Source: Amphibalanus amphitrite | Lineage: Eukaryota > Arthropoda > Thecostraca > Balanomorpha > Balanidae | Length of the DNA stretch: 64,000 nt | Direction: 5' to 3' | Assembly (NCBI RefSeq): GCF_019059575.1 | Contig: NW_024882211.1 | Span: 124,001-188,000, forward strand | Part shown: piece after piece, positions 11,180 to 21,462 of the stretch | Position numbering within the stretch: the first letter of the stretch is position 1 | Layout: the number at the start of each line of letters is the position of its first letter | The notes under the pieces: generated by a model | Database searches by the model: none | Told to the model about the DNA's origin: nothing | What the model saw: the letters and a program-made list of their open reading frames with translations, nothing else | Translations under genes and position numbers: made by a program

Positions 11180-12963
11180 TACGCGCACCGATGGGGGTCT
11201 GCGCGGACTTATAACCGACGGGGGCGGATGACCGCCCCCCCCCTCCCCTGAGATCTCGAGAACGAAGCAAGATAGCGGCAAGCGGTAAACGGCATGAGAT
11301 ACGCACGGACAAGGTCTACAATTTTTACAAAGGTAATTTTCAGGTCAGGTCAAATATGACGTCACAGGGGTAAAAAAAGTCAAAATGGCGGCGCTAGATA
11401 TGGAGTTTTCCTCGAATGCTTTCGAATAAGCCAAGCCGGGAACAAACTAAGGGCATCATCGTGATCCTCTTGTCAATCCGCATCGAATCATATATATGTT
11501 GACCTCGAAAGGTCAAGGTCAAAGGTTGACCTCAGGTCACGTGACCTCGAGGTCATCATGTATATCATTCGATGCGCCTTGACGAGCTGAACACAATCAG
11601 ACCATCCGCGCGACTGTATCGTCTTCCTGTAAGGAGTTATTGGCAAAAAAACTTTCGGTGACTTTTGATGACGTCACATGACCTTACAGCTGGCCAACAG
11701 CAAAACAGACCTCAAGGTAGTGAACGCTGATCGTATATGAAGTCATGTATGGTATATGGGGCCATTCCGACGTGTTTTAGAGGTAGAAACAGGGAGTTGA
11801 TTTGAAAAAATGGATAAATCCATATATCTGTTCTTTGGTTAGTGCAACGGCAAAATTGTTGATTGTGGTATGGAAAGGAACTATTGCAGATATTTTTCCT
11901 CTTTAAAAGTTATCCTCTAAAATTATTGCTTCTATTAGAAAAAATGACTTTTAATAACTCTGAACGTTTGCACGAAACTGCCCCACCTATGGGGCACATT
12001 CGTGCAAGGGGTGGGGCACTTCCGTGCACCCTGCAAAGTTCTAGAAATTACCGGGCATTACCAGAAATTTACCAAAGGAAATTGGCAGGGGGTCATTTCA
12101 CTTGATTCCTTTCGACAAGAATGCATTGCACAACATATGTAGAAAGAATGGGCTGGCCAACAAGAATGTGCCAACTGCCGGCCTCCGTGACCTCGCCAAG
12201 TTCGCGTGAATTACTCGTCGCGACGTCGCAAGCAGCCGAGACTGAGTCAGGCGAGCGTCACTAGTGAAACCTACTATAGATAAAGTCATAAATAGCAAAA
12301 ACTAAAAAAAATATGCACGAATGTGCCCTAGGCAGTGCGTACCTACACGAACCTGCCCCACAACGTTATTTGTAATATATTTCAAAATTTCTTGTTGAAA
12401 AAAATGACACTTTGTCAACAAACAAGTTTGCAGCAGTTCCGTGAATAGAGTGAGCACCTTCGCCCCCAATTTTGAAAAGCTGAACCACATTTCCGAGTCA
12501 GGATCACGAAAATGGATGATATGAGAAAAGTTTGGAAAGCTCACGAATATTACAAATTTGCGTTTTTATCAAGCATGACAGCAGGTACAGTGTTGTCTTC
12601 TACGGTGAACGAAGGGCGGCAATGATAGACAAATTTCCATAATTTACCTTGAGCTCGTGCAGTCACTCGTGTTCCCATAAACTGCTGAAAACGAATGTGC
12701 CCCATGCACGAATGTGCCCCACTCTCCCCTACTGTAGCTCTGACACGGTGACAAAGTTGCAAAAAAGTGACTTGAGGTTGGGTCATTTGAAGTGACCTGG
12801 TGACCTGACCTTAAGAGTTAGGAGGTTCAAACTTGCATACCATGTGTAAAATTAATTAGAGAATAGTCGTACTAAATTTTGCGGCGCTAGCGACGCGGTT
12901 TTCCCGCTATTTACGAAAAAGCTCAGGGGGCGGATAACCGCCCCCCCCCCGTCGGTGCACGGG
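11180..12963. mobile_element. TTAA-type AGGTCA-rich element, interrupted
   Basis: The right end reads CCCCCGTCGGTGCACGGG|TTAA (12964-12967). The left end, ACGCGCACCGATGGGGG at about 11181, is the degenerate inverted counterpart, and both are followed by G-run/C-run hairpins. TGACCT/AGGTCA clusters lie at 11338-11350, 11500-11560 and 12780-12815. The middle (about 11850-12735) contains foreign sequence with repeated GGGGCACATTCGTGCA-type words in both orientations, probably a nested element with unclear ends. Confidence 0.5.
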
Positions 12964-12967
12964 TTAA

Positions 12968-13769
12968 TATGGGAAAACCCCCAGGGAGAGGCGGATATCC
13001 GGCCCCGTCGATGCGCGGGTCCACATATTATGCATCATGATAATGACAAAATTTGGATTCTCAGTGCCCGGCACCAGCCTCAGAAGTCAGAGGACAGAGG
13101 GCCCTATGCCGGCCTAAGAGTGCCCAACGCTGGTCACAGGGCCCCACGTTGACCAAACATGGCTCCACGCTGGCCTAAGAGTGTCTACATTGTCCTTGAA
13201 GGGCCTCAATCTGGCCTCTACCCCACGACCACGCCGCTGGTCTTTGAGGACAGGAGGACCCCACGCTGGACTTGACGGCCCCGCGCTGGCCTTAGATGAC
13301 TGTACTGTACAGTAGGGGGTACCCCTAGTGTACAGTGTACACTGGCTTCTTGGGGCCTCACGGCCCACATCTCACCCTTTAAAGTCCCCAAAGCGGCCTT
13401 TGAGGACCCCATGCGAGCCTCCGGGCGCTTGGTCTCGACCTCTGAGGGCTTTACGCTGCCACCTCTGTAGCCCTCGGTAGAAGTAGTTTTACGGTATGTA
13501 TGTACGCATGGGTTAAGGCTCAAGAGGATGTGTTGCTTGTTTGTGCCGTGTGAGTGTGTGCTCCTTGACTTCGCGTTTGAATCATGCGCTTTTATCGTTT
13601 TATGACAAAAGGCTGATAGTACCCACAGCTGTTTATATGGATAATTTGGAATGCCTTTACCTATGTGTGCAGTGTGTACGATGTATTTTATGTGGTGTCA
13701 TTTTGGGGTTTGGTTGCCCCCTCCCCGGAAACTGGCCCTAACCTCTCCGTGATTGGCCTGGTTTCACAG
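12968..13769. other. Intron with degenerate CCCACGCTGGCC-type repeats
   Basis: 13090-13470 contains loosely repeated phrases like GCCCCACGCTGGCC and TTTGAGGAC at irregular spacing, suggesting an old minisatellite. 13500-13769 looks like ordinary intron leading to a CAG acceptor. No further exon is seen. Confidence 0.45.
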
Positions 13770-13887
13770 ACATTGATGAGTGCGCCGAGGGTGTCGGCAA
13801 CTGCACGGTGGCGACAACGTGCGTCAACACCGAAGGCAGCTACACGTGCCGACCCAACTGTCCCGTCGGTTACCGCGCCAGCCCCAG
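13770..13887 (+). CDS. cbEGF exon 2 of the fibulin-like gene
   Basis: Follows GTTTCACAG and starts in phase 1 with D-I-D-E-C. It encodes cysteines 1 to 5 of a cbEGF domain with the signature CVNTEGSYTC, and ends in phase 2 at GCCCCAG|GTGGGA. At 118 nt it is the only exon here, with its partner at 25592, that breaks the phase 1/phase 1 rule. The missing sixth cysteine is supplied by the start of the 25592 exon, giving ...RASP-S-GTC. The match of phase and cysteine count supports this donor. The last 41 bases plus the donor are copied about a dozen times in the following intron. Confidence 0.85.
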
Positions 13888-13920
13888 GTGGGAGCTGTTA
13901 CAGCTACTGCCGACCCAACT
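13850..13920. repeat. Start of the 61-bp array (overlaps exon 2)
   Basis: The first full unit (13850-13910) consists of the 3' end of the cbEGF exon plus 23 nt of intron. The second unit is broken after CGACCCAACT by the 6.8-kb transposon and resumes at 20754. The array therefore existed before the transposon arrived. Confidence 0.9.
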
Positions 13921-14364
13921 CAGTCCCACGCACAAGGGGGAAAAGCTCAAATTATTGAGCGCTCAAAATATTGAGCGTGTGACGTCAGAGGCTCCCATAG
14001 GCGTAATGCTGAGGGCTCAAAAAATTGAGCCGTTTCAGGAACACGTTTTGCAAAAGCAACTCGCAACACCTAGGGAGAAATGGCAACACCCTAGGAGAAT
14101 CACTAGTGATGCAAAACAGATTAGGCTTTCATATTTTTCACTGCTCAAGCTTCAATGATTGGGGGAACACCAATTTATAGGTCGAAATCGTACGGCATAC
14201 CAGGATGACTTAAAAACAGGCCAATATTTATGTCGAAATAAAAGTTATTTTTTGTCCAGTCACGTTTTTTACTAGGGTTCTGTTGGAAAGAGCATTTTTC
14301 ATACTACCCAAAATGATTGCGATTCAATTTCACATTACCCATATCGGAGAATATTGTATATTAA

Positions 14365-14519
14365 CACATGGTTTCCAGTGTGTAAATGGTTTTAACGCAC
14401 GACGTGGATGGATTGGAGCACGAGTGTGTTAATGCACGAGTGAAACGAGTGCATTAACGCACAAGTGCTCCATTCCATCCACGAGTGCGTTAAAACCATT
14501 TATGCACGGAAACCATGTG
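14365..14519. mobile_element. TTAA-flanked foldback MITE, 155 bp
   Basis: TTAA at 14361-14364 and 14520-14523. The arms start CACATGGTTTCC and fold over about 70 bases each around a short loop near 14445. It lies inside the 6.8-kb transposon. Confidence 0.75.
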
Positions 14520-14523
14520 TTAA

Positions 14524-16030
14524 ACTAATTAATACATGCTTAACGGTGCGAATTTAAATGAAAATTAAACCTAGTCCATGCCACTAAAAAGGGCCCTTTA
14601 TGGGAAATCTAAGAATAAAGTCAATGACCCTTCCGAAAAACTTCAGTCGAGAAAGTCATCACTGCACGCGCGTGCACCAATTTAAATTGGTGCACGGCTA
14701 CCTTCGAATTAACGCACGGTTAATCTCCAGTGAACGCACCGTAAAGTATGTATTAATTTTCATTTGGCGGCGCCGTTTGTTTATTTCGTCGCGACGTCTC
14801 CGGTCGCGTGGTTGTCGTCGTCCTTGTGTTGAGGGTAAGTTTTTATCGTTTTAGTTGTACTTAGATGTAAAAAGGTACACTGAAAAGTTTGAATATGCTG
14901 TGATTTTAAATTTGGAAACACGTAAACGTCAATCAATTCACGTTTTCCTCGATTTGCGTGCAGATAAGTAACTGTCGACGAAAGTGGCGCCATCCGATAT
15001 GATGTTTTGAAGGAAGGAGACACAACATATTTACGTGAAAATTTTTGTTTTTTAGTGGTCTAAGTGCTTCAAAGAGGCTGTGAATGTTTTCTTCACACAA
15101 TTTTTCATTAGTTATGATGAGGTAAAAGGTAGTTTCAGTCTTAACTTTCATATAAATGACATTAAAACATATGATAGTCCACTGCTATCAGTGATTGAGT
15201 ACCTTGATATTTGGCATTTCTTATTAATTTGAATGTATTCTCTATCCATATGTCCTGATAGTAAGTGACGATACTCTGCCAATATGTTTCCATAGTTTTC
15301 ACATTCATTTCCAGTCCTTTACATAACATCACAATTTATAATCAACAAAACTCAACTCCTTCATTACTTCACAACACTGACAGCATGACAGACTGACAGT
15401 CAACTATTGTGTGGGTGAATGCTGAAACAGGATAGCCACTTTGCTGACTGGCTCGCTCATATGAAATAAGATAAAAATGATCCTTTATATCATTTCCATC
15501 TGGAGGATCGGAGTCAACGGAAAAGGAAGGCCACTTTCAAGCCTCAAGGTCTAGGCCGCCAGACGCCAGTCGGCAGTCACCACCAAATTTATAATCAATT
15601 AATTCATTATTATACTTTGAGACCCTTAGGTCACTGGATCAGCATCTCATTTTCAGTTTCAATATAGTAAAGGTTTTTATTTGTATGATGTGAAATATTT
15701 TCCTGAATCAGAATTTAATTATCCCTAGGTACCTGGTAGAGGTTTTGGATTTAATGCTCATTGTTGGTGTGCAGTCAGGATTTTTTGACAGGTCCAGATA
15801 GGGAATCCTGAGCAATTTTATAGTAAAGTGGTCTCCTTATAATCACCACATATTTTATCAAAAGCATTTGCAGAATTCATTCAATGAAGAATTTTATCAA
15901 TGTTGCACCCATTTCTTAGACGACCTAGGCTGCATCTTTTTTTTAGTTCCTGTTGTATGACATATTTTCCGTTTTGTTCCACTGCATTAAAGAAAAAAAT
16001 CGTTTGAGATAACCAAACAGCTTTTCTTTT
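14524..16030. other. Interior of the 6.8-kb transposon, nothing identified
   Basis: AT-rich sequence. A small palindrome sits at about 14664-14697 (GCACCAATTTAAATTGGTGC). No convincing ORF, RNA gene or further inverted ends seen. Confidence 0.4.
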
Positions 16031-16038
16031 TCTGGCAG

Positions 16039-16513
16039 GTCTGCACAACCAAGCGGTCGCTGGCGAGGACGTCGGCCGTCTCTGTGGGTAAGGCCATCTG
16101 CTCAGCCTTTGTGGAGATCAGCAAGACGTCACTAGGATGAAGACTTCGCTGGAGCAGAAGCCGCTGACCCGTGTCCGATCGGGCAGGTCATGCTCGACGG
16201 CACGAGCCACAACTCGAACGACTCGGTGACATCAACAACATGGTGGAGCAGGTGAATGAGTTTGGCGACGTGTTGTGCGACTGCAAGAAGGGTTGTCTGC
16301 GTGTTCTGGCCGGCGGAGCGGCGACGCTGCGCAGTCTGTGCTGGCGGTGAGCAGCTGGCCGTGGTGACCGCGCGCGCCCACATGCGCCGACAACCTGTGC
16401 GGCTTCGACGGCCCGGGACAGCCCGATGCCGCCCACTATGCGACGCCGACCGCGCACTGTCCGCACGGCCACATGGAGGTGTGCCCGCGCCTTTTGCCCG
16501 CACGCCGCTACCT
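16039..16513 (+). other. GC-rich, cysteine-codon-rich block of unknown origin inside the transposon
   Basis: A TTTTTCTGGCAG acceptor-like site at 16030-16038 precedes sequence whose GC content jumps to exon-like levels up to the LINE insertion, continuing at 19594-19675. With the LINE removed, the + strand frame through 16500/19594 contains several Cys and His codons before a stop. No single long frame covers the block and I recognise no family. It could be decayed transposase exons or host sequence captured by the transposon. Confidence 0.35.
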
Positions 16514-19500
16514 GTTGTTGTTGTTGGTTTTCCCTCCATCCGCGGCAGAGCCGCGGTGTAGCTTCAGCTCTGGAGGGCCCTGAAGGCGGCCACCAGGGCC
16601 GCCACCGTGTCGCCGCGCCTGACCTCCTCCACCGTCGGCAGTATGTTGCCGACCGCCGGGATTCTGAGGCGAACCCCCATCAGTCCCGGGCAGGTCAGCA
16701 GGATGTGTCGAGGTGTGTCGGCTTGCTCGCCGCACAGCGGGTAACGAGCTGCAGGGCAGTCGAGGTTCCTGCACTGTGGGCAGTCCGCAGATGGGTTTCG
16801 TCCGATGGAATGGAGAAACTGCGCCGAGCCGCTCCAGCGCCCAGTGCGGATCTGGTGGACGTCTACTGCTGTCGTCCTGTCCATGTTGGTGAGAGGTGGT
16901 GGCCATCTTGCACCCATAAGCTCTCTGTACCACCCCGTTGCGGCTTTGCGGTCGGGGTCCGGGTATGTCGGCCTGTCCCTTGCGGCGCGGTCTCTGGCGG
17001 TGCGGACTGCCGCTCGGTAGATGGTGTCTACGTCGAGCATGACGTCTTCTTGTGCCAGCGTCGCAGCCTCGTTTGCCAGGGCGTCGGCGGACTCGTTCTC
17101 TGGGATCCCGCAGTGGGATGGAACCCACTGGAGGGTGACCGTTCGGTCTCCGGCGGTGAGCTCCAGTAGCTGCTTCCATATGGCAGCGCCTCTGGCCGAG
17201 CGCTGTGCCGACGGACCCTCTCTCAGCGCCGCTATCGCCGACAGCGAGTCGGTACATATAACGACTGGTTCTGGTGCGTCCCGCTGGTGTTCCAGGATGT
17301 GGTCCAGCGTCACCTGCAGGGCGACCATCTCCGCTCGAAAGCTGGAGCAGAGTGTGCCCGCTGGGACACGGAGCTCGGTGCGGCTGTCGTCAGCTCCGAC
17401 GATGAGGGCGCCAGCCCCCCCGCGGAGGATCCCGCCGCTCGACGAGCCGTCGGTCCACGCCCACGTCGCGCACTGCGTCATGGACGCCAGGTGATGGAGC
17501 GCTGCGTCTCTCTTCGTGGACCTCGCCGCACCGGCGGGCAGCGCGCCAATGCTCAGGTTGAAGGTGATCTTGCCGGTGGGCGTCCACGGTGGCGGTCGCT
17601 CTGGTAGTAGGGCCTCAACCGGCAGCTCGACCCGTAGCTCCCGCAGGGCCTCCCGGCCTACTTGGCGCCACCCCGTGACCAGCTTGAGGCGCTGAGGGGG
17701 GTCAGCCATGGCGACCGCTCGGAGGGGGTCCTCTGGCGGGAGCGCGGCAGCCTTCGCGAACATACGCGCCGCTAGCGCAGTACGTCGTGCCGCGACAGGC
17801 AGCATGCCAGCCTCGGCCGTCACACCGTGGTGTGGTGCGGAGTGTATGCAGCCCGTGACGATCCTCGCCACGGCGCGCATCTCCCGCTCCAGGATCTCGA
17901 TGTTGGACTTGGACACTGCCGGCAGCCAGGCAGCAGCCGCGTGCTCTATCGCGCCGCGCACGTAGCCGTTTGCGACGGCGCGCAGCTGCTGTTCTTGCAA
18001 CCCCCAGCTGCGGCCGGTGAGACGTCGGAGTTGGGCCGCTCGGGGCCGGACGCGCCGACGGAGACTTCTGCAGTGCGGGCCGAAGCTCAGCGTCCTGTCT
18101 AGCGTCACTCCCAGAAGTTTCAGCTCAGGTCCCCCTTCCACCAGTTGACCCGCCACGTGGATGTGACAGTCGACGGCGTCTCGGGGGTTCTGGGAGAGGA
18201 CGAGCAGCTGCGTCTTCTGACCCGCGACCTCCATCTTACTCCGGCGGGCCCACTTCACGAGCGTGTTGGCCGCCAGCTGCGCCCGGTCCCGGGCCACGGC
18301 GATGGAGTTGCCGGCGCAGAGCGTCGAGGTGTCATCGGCGAACATGAATGGGGTTGTGCCGGGCAGGGTCTTGAGCGTTGCTACGAGCGGCGCCGACCAT
18401 AACAGAAACAGGGTCGGAGAGAGGACACTGCCTTGCGGCAGGCCCGCCCTGTACACGCGCTCGCCACTCTTCGTGCCGTTGACTTCGACACAGGCCCTCC
18501 GGTCTCGAAGAAATGCCCACACCCAGGTGTTGTAGCAGGCCGGGATTCCCAACTCTGCAAGACGCGCCCTCAGAAGACGGTGGTCGACCCGGTCGTATGC
18601 GCGGGAGAAGTCGTATGCCACAAGGACATACTTCTGGGCTGCTTCTCCGTCCGGGACTTGACGTCTCGATGGCGGGCACGGCTTGAGCTGCCATCCATCT
18701 TGGACCTGCTGGGTTAGCCGGGCGACGACATCCTCGACGCCCCGCTTCTCGCGGAATCCGACTTGTTCAGGTGGGATCATGTTGCGTTCGGCGGCGAGGT
18801 GTGACAGACGGGTCGCGATCACCCGCTCGGCCAGCTTGGCTACGTGGGACGTCAGCGCGATGGGCCGGTAGCTCGCGATCTTCCTTGGGTCCTTTCCCAC
18901 CTTGGGAATGGGCACTATAACAGCGCGCCGCCATTCCCGCGGGACCACGCCGGACTGCCACGAGCTATTGATGAGGTGAAGGAGGACTTCGCGCGCTCTC
19001 GGGCCCAGGTGCTTGATGTGCTCATTACACAGGTCGTCTGGGCCTGGCGACTTCTTGAGTTGCGCCTGCGAGATCTGTCGCGTCAGTTCCTCCTCGGAGA
19101 ACGGTGAGCAGTAGCCGGACTTCCGCCCCCAGCACTCATGGCACGTCTTGACGTTGGACGCCTTCAGTCTGGTTTTGGTGTCGCGGTCCACCTTCCGGTC
19201 CCGCACCTGCTTCGATACGGTCGCATAGGTGCGGTTGAATGCGTTCGCCTTGTCCCGGTCCGACACGAGCGTCCGGTCGCCATCTTCCATCGACTCAGCG
19301 GCTCTGTGCTGGTCGTCGGAAGCACCCTCCCACATCTTCAACGTCTTGTGGACGCGGCCGAGGCTCTGATGTTTGTTGAGGGTGGTGGAGACATATTCTC
19401 TGAACTGTCTCTGGGAGACACGTCGTTCCACAGATGCTGCTCTGCGTTTTGCCTCCACCCAGCGTTCCTTGGCCGAACGGTCCCCGCTTCTCAGGTCCCG

Positions 19501-19580
19501 CCGCGCCGCGCGTCTGGGACGCGCGGCGCGGCGGGACCGCCATTCCCGCGACACTGCCTCCTGTCGTCGCGCCGTGTCGT
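16514..19580 (-). mobile_element. 5'-truncated non-LTR retrotransposon (LINE), 3067 bp
   Basis: A 13-bp direct repeat CACGCCGCTACCT (16501-16513 and 19581-19593) brackets the insertion. On the - strand its 3' end is a short (CAA)n-type tail (16514-16526 read in reverse) just after the stop codon. The 5' end lacks the endonuclease region, typical of incomplete reverse transcription. It sits inside the 6.8-kb TIR element. Confidence 0.85.
16564..19554 (-). CDS. LINE ORF2 fragment: reverse transcriptase plus RNase H
   Basis: 996 uninterrupted codons. The reverse transcriptase palm shows ASYRPIALTS (about 227-236), the first catalytic Asp in YDFSRAYDRVDH (about 314-325), GLPQGSVLSP (371-380) and the FADD box (405-408). 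A cellular-type RNase H follows: TDGSSSGG (Asp702), RAEM (Glu742), TDS (Asp769) and the ESADALANEA helix (Asp823). A C-terminal Cys/His finger (CPQC at about 925-928, then C941, H950, C955) resembles the zinc motif found at the end of many LINE ORF2 proteins. The enzyme would copy its own RNA at a nicked target. The upstream apurinic-type endonuclease is missing, so this copy is 5'-truncated and the ATG is arbitrary. RNase H places it among the I/Ingi/Loa/R1-like LINEs rather than CR1 or L1. The intact frame implies a recent insertion. Confidence 0.85.
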   Translation of the reverse strand: MSREWRSRRAARPRRAARRDLRSGDRSAKERWVEAKRRAASVERRVSQRQFREYVSTTLNKHQSLGRVHKTLKMWEGASDDQHRAAESMEDGDRTLVSDRDKANAFNRTYATVSKQVRDRKVDRDTKTRLKASNVKTCHECWGRKSGYCSPFSEEELTRQISQAQLKKSPGPDDLCNEHIKHLGPRAREVLLHLINSSWQSGVVPREWRRAVIVPIPKVGKDPRKIASYRPIALTSHVAKLAERVIATRLSHLAAERNMIPPEQVGFREKRGVEDVVARLTQQVQDGWQLKPCPPSRRQVPDGEAAQKYVLVAYDFSRAYDRVDHRLLRARLAELGIPACYNTWVWAFLRDRRACVEVNGTKSGERVYRAGLPQGSVLSPTLFLLWSAPLVATLKTLPGTTPFMFADDTSTLCAGNSIAVARDRAQLAANTLVKWARRSKMEVAGQKTQLLVLSQNPRDAVDCHIHVAGQLVEGGPELKLLGVTLDRTLSFGPHCRSLRRRVRPRAAQLRRLTGRSWGLQEQQLRAVANGYVRGAIEHAAAAWLPAVSKSNIEILEREMRAVARIVTGCIHSAPHHGVTAEAGMLPVAARRTALAARMFAKAAALPPEDPLRAVAMADPPQRLKLVTGWRQVGREALRELRVELPVEALLPERPPPWTPTGKITFNLSIGALPAGAARSTKRDAALHHLASMTQCATWAWTDGSSSGGILRGGAGALIVGADDSRTELRVPAGTLCSSFRAEMVALQVTLDHILEHQRDAPEPVVICTDSLSAIAALREGPSAQRSARGAAIWKQLLELTAGDRTVTLQWVPSHCGIPENESADALANEAATLAQEDVMLDVDTIYRAAVRTARDRAARDRPTYPDPDRKAATGWYRELMGARWPPPLTNMDRTTAVDVHQIRTGRWSGSAQFLHSIGRNPSADCPQCRNLDCPAARYPLCGEQADTPRHILLTCPGLMGVRLRIPAVGNILPTVEEVRRGDTVAALVAAFRALQS

Positions 19581-19675
19581 CACGCCGCTACCTCGCAGCT
19601 GGTCTGCAACCACGCCGTCGCCGCCTGTAGCCCGATAACAAAACGGCTGTCTGATAATGCCGCGTGTTCTTTGTG

Positions 19676-20380
19676 ATGTTGCTACTGTGATCGTTGCTAC
19701 TGCTGGTCTGAGACTCGATGTTTCCATTCGTCTTTTACATGTTAAGGATTTGATAATGATACGCTTAGTCCGAGCTTAGGTCGTTTATATCATTTGTTAT
19801 ATGGCATATTTTGGATCAAAGCAGTAAGACACTGCCTCCTGCTTTTGTGATGTATGCTGGCAAGACGCAGGTTCCGGTCGCAGGTCACCCGGACCCGGTT
19901 CCAATGTGGTCGGGCTGGCATGCGATAATGTGATGTTGTTTTGCTCGTCTCTGTGTTCCACACTTGATGATGTTTGTGAATCTAACCCACATTGTATAGT
20001 ATTTTTGTTTGTTTGCGGCCGATGGCCTTGTAAGTTGTAACCGTGGCAATACAGTTTTTCCTGCTATAATTCTCCAATATTCAAGGGTGGGTGGATATCT
20101 CTGTATTCACGTATTCCCTTCTCCCAGTACAGTCAGAGAATATCAATTACAGTATTCATACGGATTATACAAGCCTTGTATAATTATTTGAGGTGTGCCG
20201 AATCCGAAAGACCGATAAAACTACTAGCGGAAAATGTGACATGATGCCATGGGTTTGTGAAAAGTTTAGGTACCACGTAGCATTCAACTTCCTGCATTTC
20301 TGTTTCAACTCAGTTTAACGTATTTCAACGAACATAACATCAAAAATGGCAGCCAGTACCGGCTTCACCTGTCACGGAGA
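19676..20380. other. Right interior of the 6.8-kb transposon
   Basis: No ORF or RNA gene seen. From 20381 to the terminus the sequence becomes rich in CTCAAnnnnTTGAG palindromes, probably subterminal binding sites for a transposase. Confidence 0.45.
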
Positions 20381-20753
20381 ACGCTCAAAAAATTGAGTGT
20401 AGATGCTGGCCGGCACTCAATTTTTTGAGCGCCAGCTGACTGTCATCTGTCGTGGCGCTCAATTTATTGAGTATCGCGGTCCCGAACGACAAGTGGCGCT
20501 CAAAAAGTTGAGCGTCTTTAGGGCATTTTCTTTCCAAAAACACCGATATAAATTATCACGGCGAGTGTTCGAGAAGAAACCTTGTTGCTCTCTCTTGCCA
20601 TTGATACCTTATTTGGATACGATATTTGCCGTAGTGTGACGCTAAAGGCATTGTAAAATACCATCGTTTCGCCTATTCCTTCATAATGGGCCCGCTCAAT
20701 TTTTTGAGCGCTCAATTTTTTGAGCTTTTCCCCCTTGTGCGTGGGACTGAACT

Positions 20754-21462
20754 GTCCCGTCGGTTACCGCGCCAGCCCCAGGTGCGAGCTGTTACAGCTA
20801 CTGCCGACCCAACTGTCCCGTCGGTTACCGCGCCAGCCCCAGGTGGGAGCTGTTACAGCTACTGCCGACCCAACTGTCCCGTCGGTTACCGCGCCAGCCC
20901 CAGGTGCGAGCTGTTACAGCTACTGCCGACCCAACTGTCCCGTCGGTTACCGCGCCAGCCCCAGGTGCGAGCTGTTACAGCTACTGCCGACCCAACTGTC
21001 CCGTCGGTTACCGCGCCAGCCCCAGGTGCGAGCTGTTACAGCTACTGCCGACCCAACTGTCCCGTCGGTTACCGCGCCAGTCCCAGGTGGGAGCTGTTAC
21101 AGCTACTGCCGACCCAACTGTCCCGTCGGTTACCGCGCCAGTCCCAGGTAGGAGCTGTTATAGCTACTGCCGACCCAACTGTCCCGTCGGTTACCGCGCC
21201 AGCCCCAGGTGGGAGCTGTTACAGCTACTGCCGACCCAACTGTCCCGTCGGTTACCGCGCCAGCCCCAGGTGGGAGCTGTTACAGCTACTGCCGACCCAA
21301 CTGTCCCGTCGGTTACCGCGCCAGTCCCAGGTAGGAGCTGTTATAGCTACTGCCGACCCAACTGTCCCGTCGGTTACCGCGCGAGTCCCAGGTGGGAGCT
21401 GTTATAGCTACTGCCGACCCAACTGTCCCGTCGGTTACCGCGCGAGCCCCAGGTGGGAGAGC
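20754..21462. repeat. 61-bp minisatellite made from exon 2 and its 5' splice site
   Basis: About 11.5 units of 61 bp. Each unit contains TGCCGACCCAACTGTCCCGT... through GCCCCAG|GTGGGAGCTGTTACAG. The part from CTACTGCC to CCCCAG (45 nt) is nearly identical to the end of the exon at 13770-13887 apart from a 3-nt deletion (ACG). Units differ at a few positions (GTGGGA, GTGCGA or GTAGGA at the donor; GCCCC or GTCCC). The period is not a multiple of 3, so the long + strand open frame over it cycles through three phases. The last unit ends in GTGGGAGAGCTGC. Confidence 0.95.

Larger units (their letters stand above)
13921..20749. mobile_element. 6.8-kb terminal-inverted-repeat DNA transposon, non-autonomous as seen
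   Basis: Exact 4-bp duplication AACT (13917-13920, 20750-20753) inside a 61-bp repeat unit. Terminal inverted repeats of about 57 bp begin CAGTCCCACGCACAAGGGGG and continue with two tandem palindromes of the type GCTCAAAAAATTGAGC; three mismatches separate the arms. More palindromes of this type occur subterminally at 14016, 20385-20400, 20415-20430, 20456-20471 and 20494-20509. I find no transposase; the only long frame belongs to the inserted LINE. CA..TG ends with 4-bp duplications occur in Chapaev/Academ-like groups, but the superfamily is not assigned. Confidence 0.85.

Noticed and set aside
13888-13920. Extending exon 2 past 13887
   Set aside because: The phase and missing sixth cysteine fit exactly to the exon at 25592; reading through gives no cysteine in the right place.
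16132-16539. 135-codon - strand ORF
   Set aside because: It runs from the LINE 3' end into flanking sequence and has no recognisable domain.
20754-21462. CRISPR-like regular array
   Set aside because: Units are contiguous with no unique spacers, derive from an adjacent exon, and the genome is eukaryotic.
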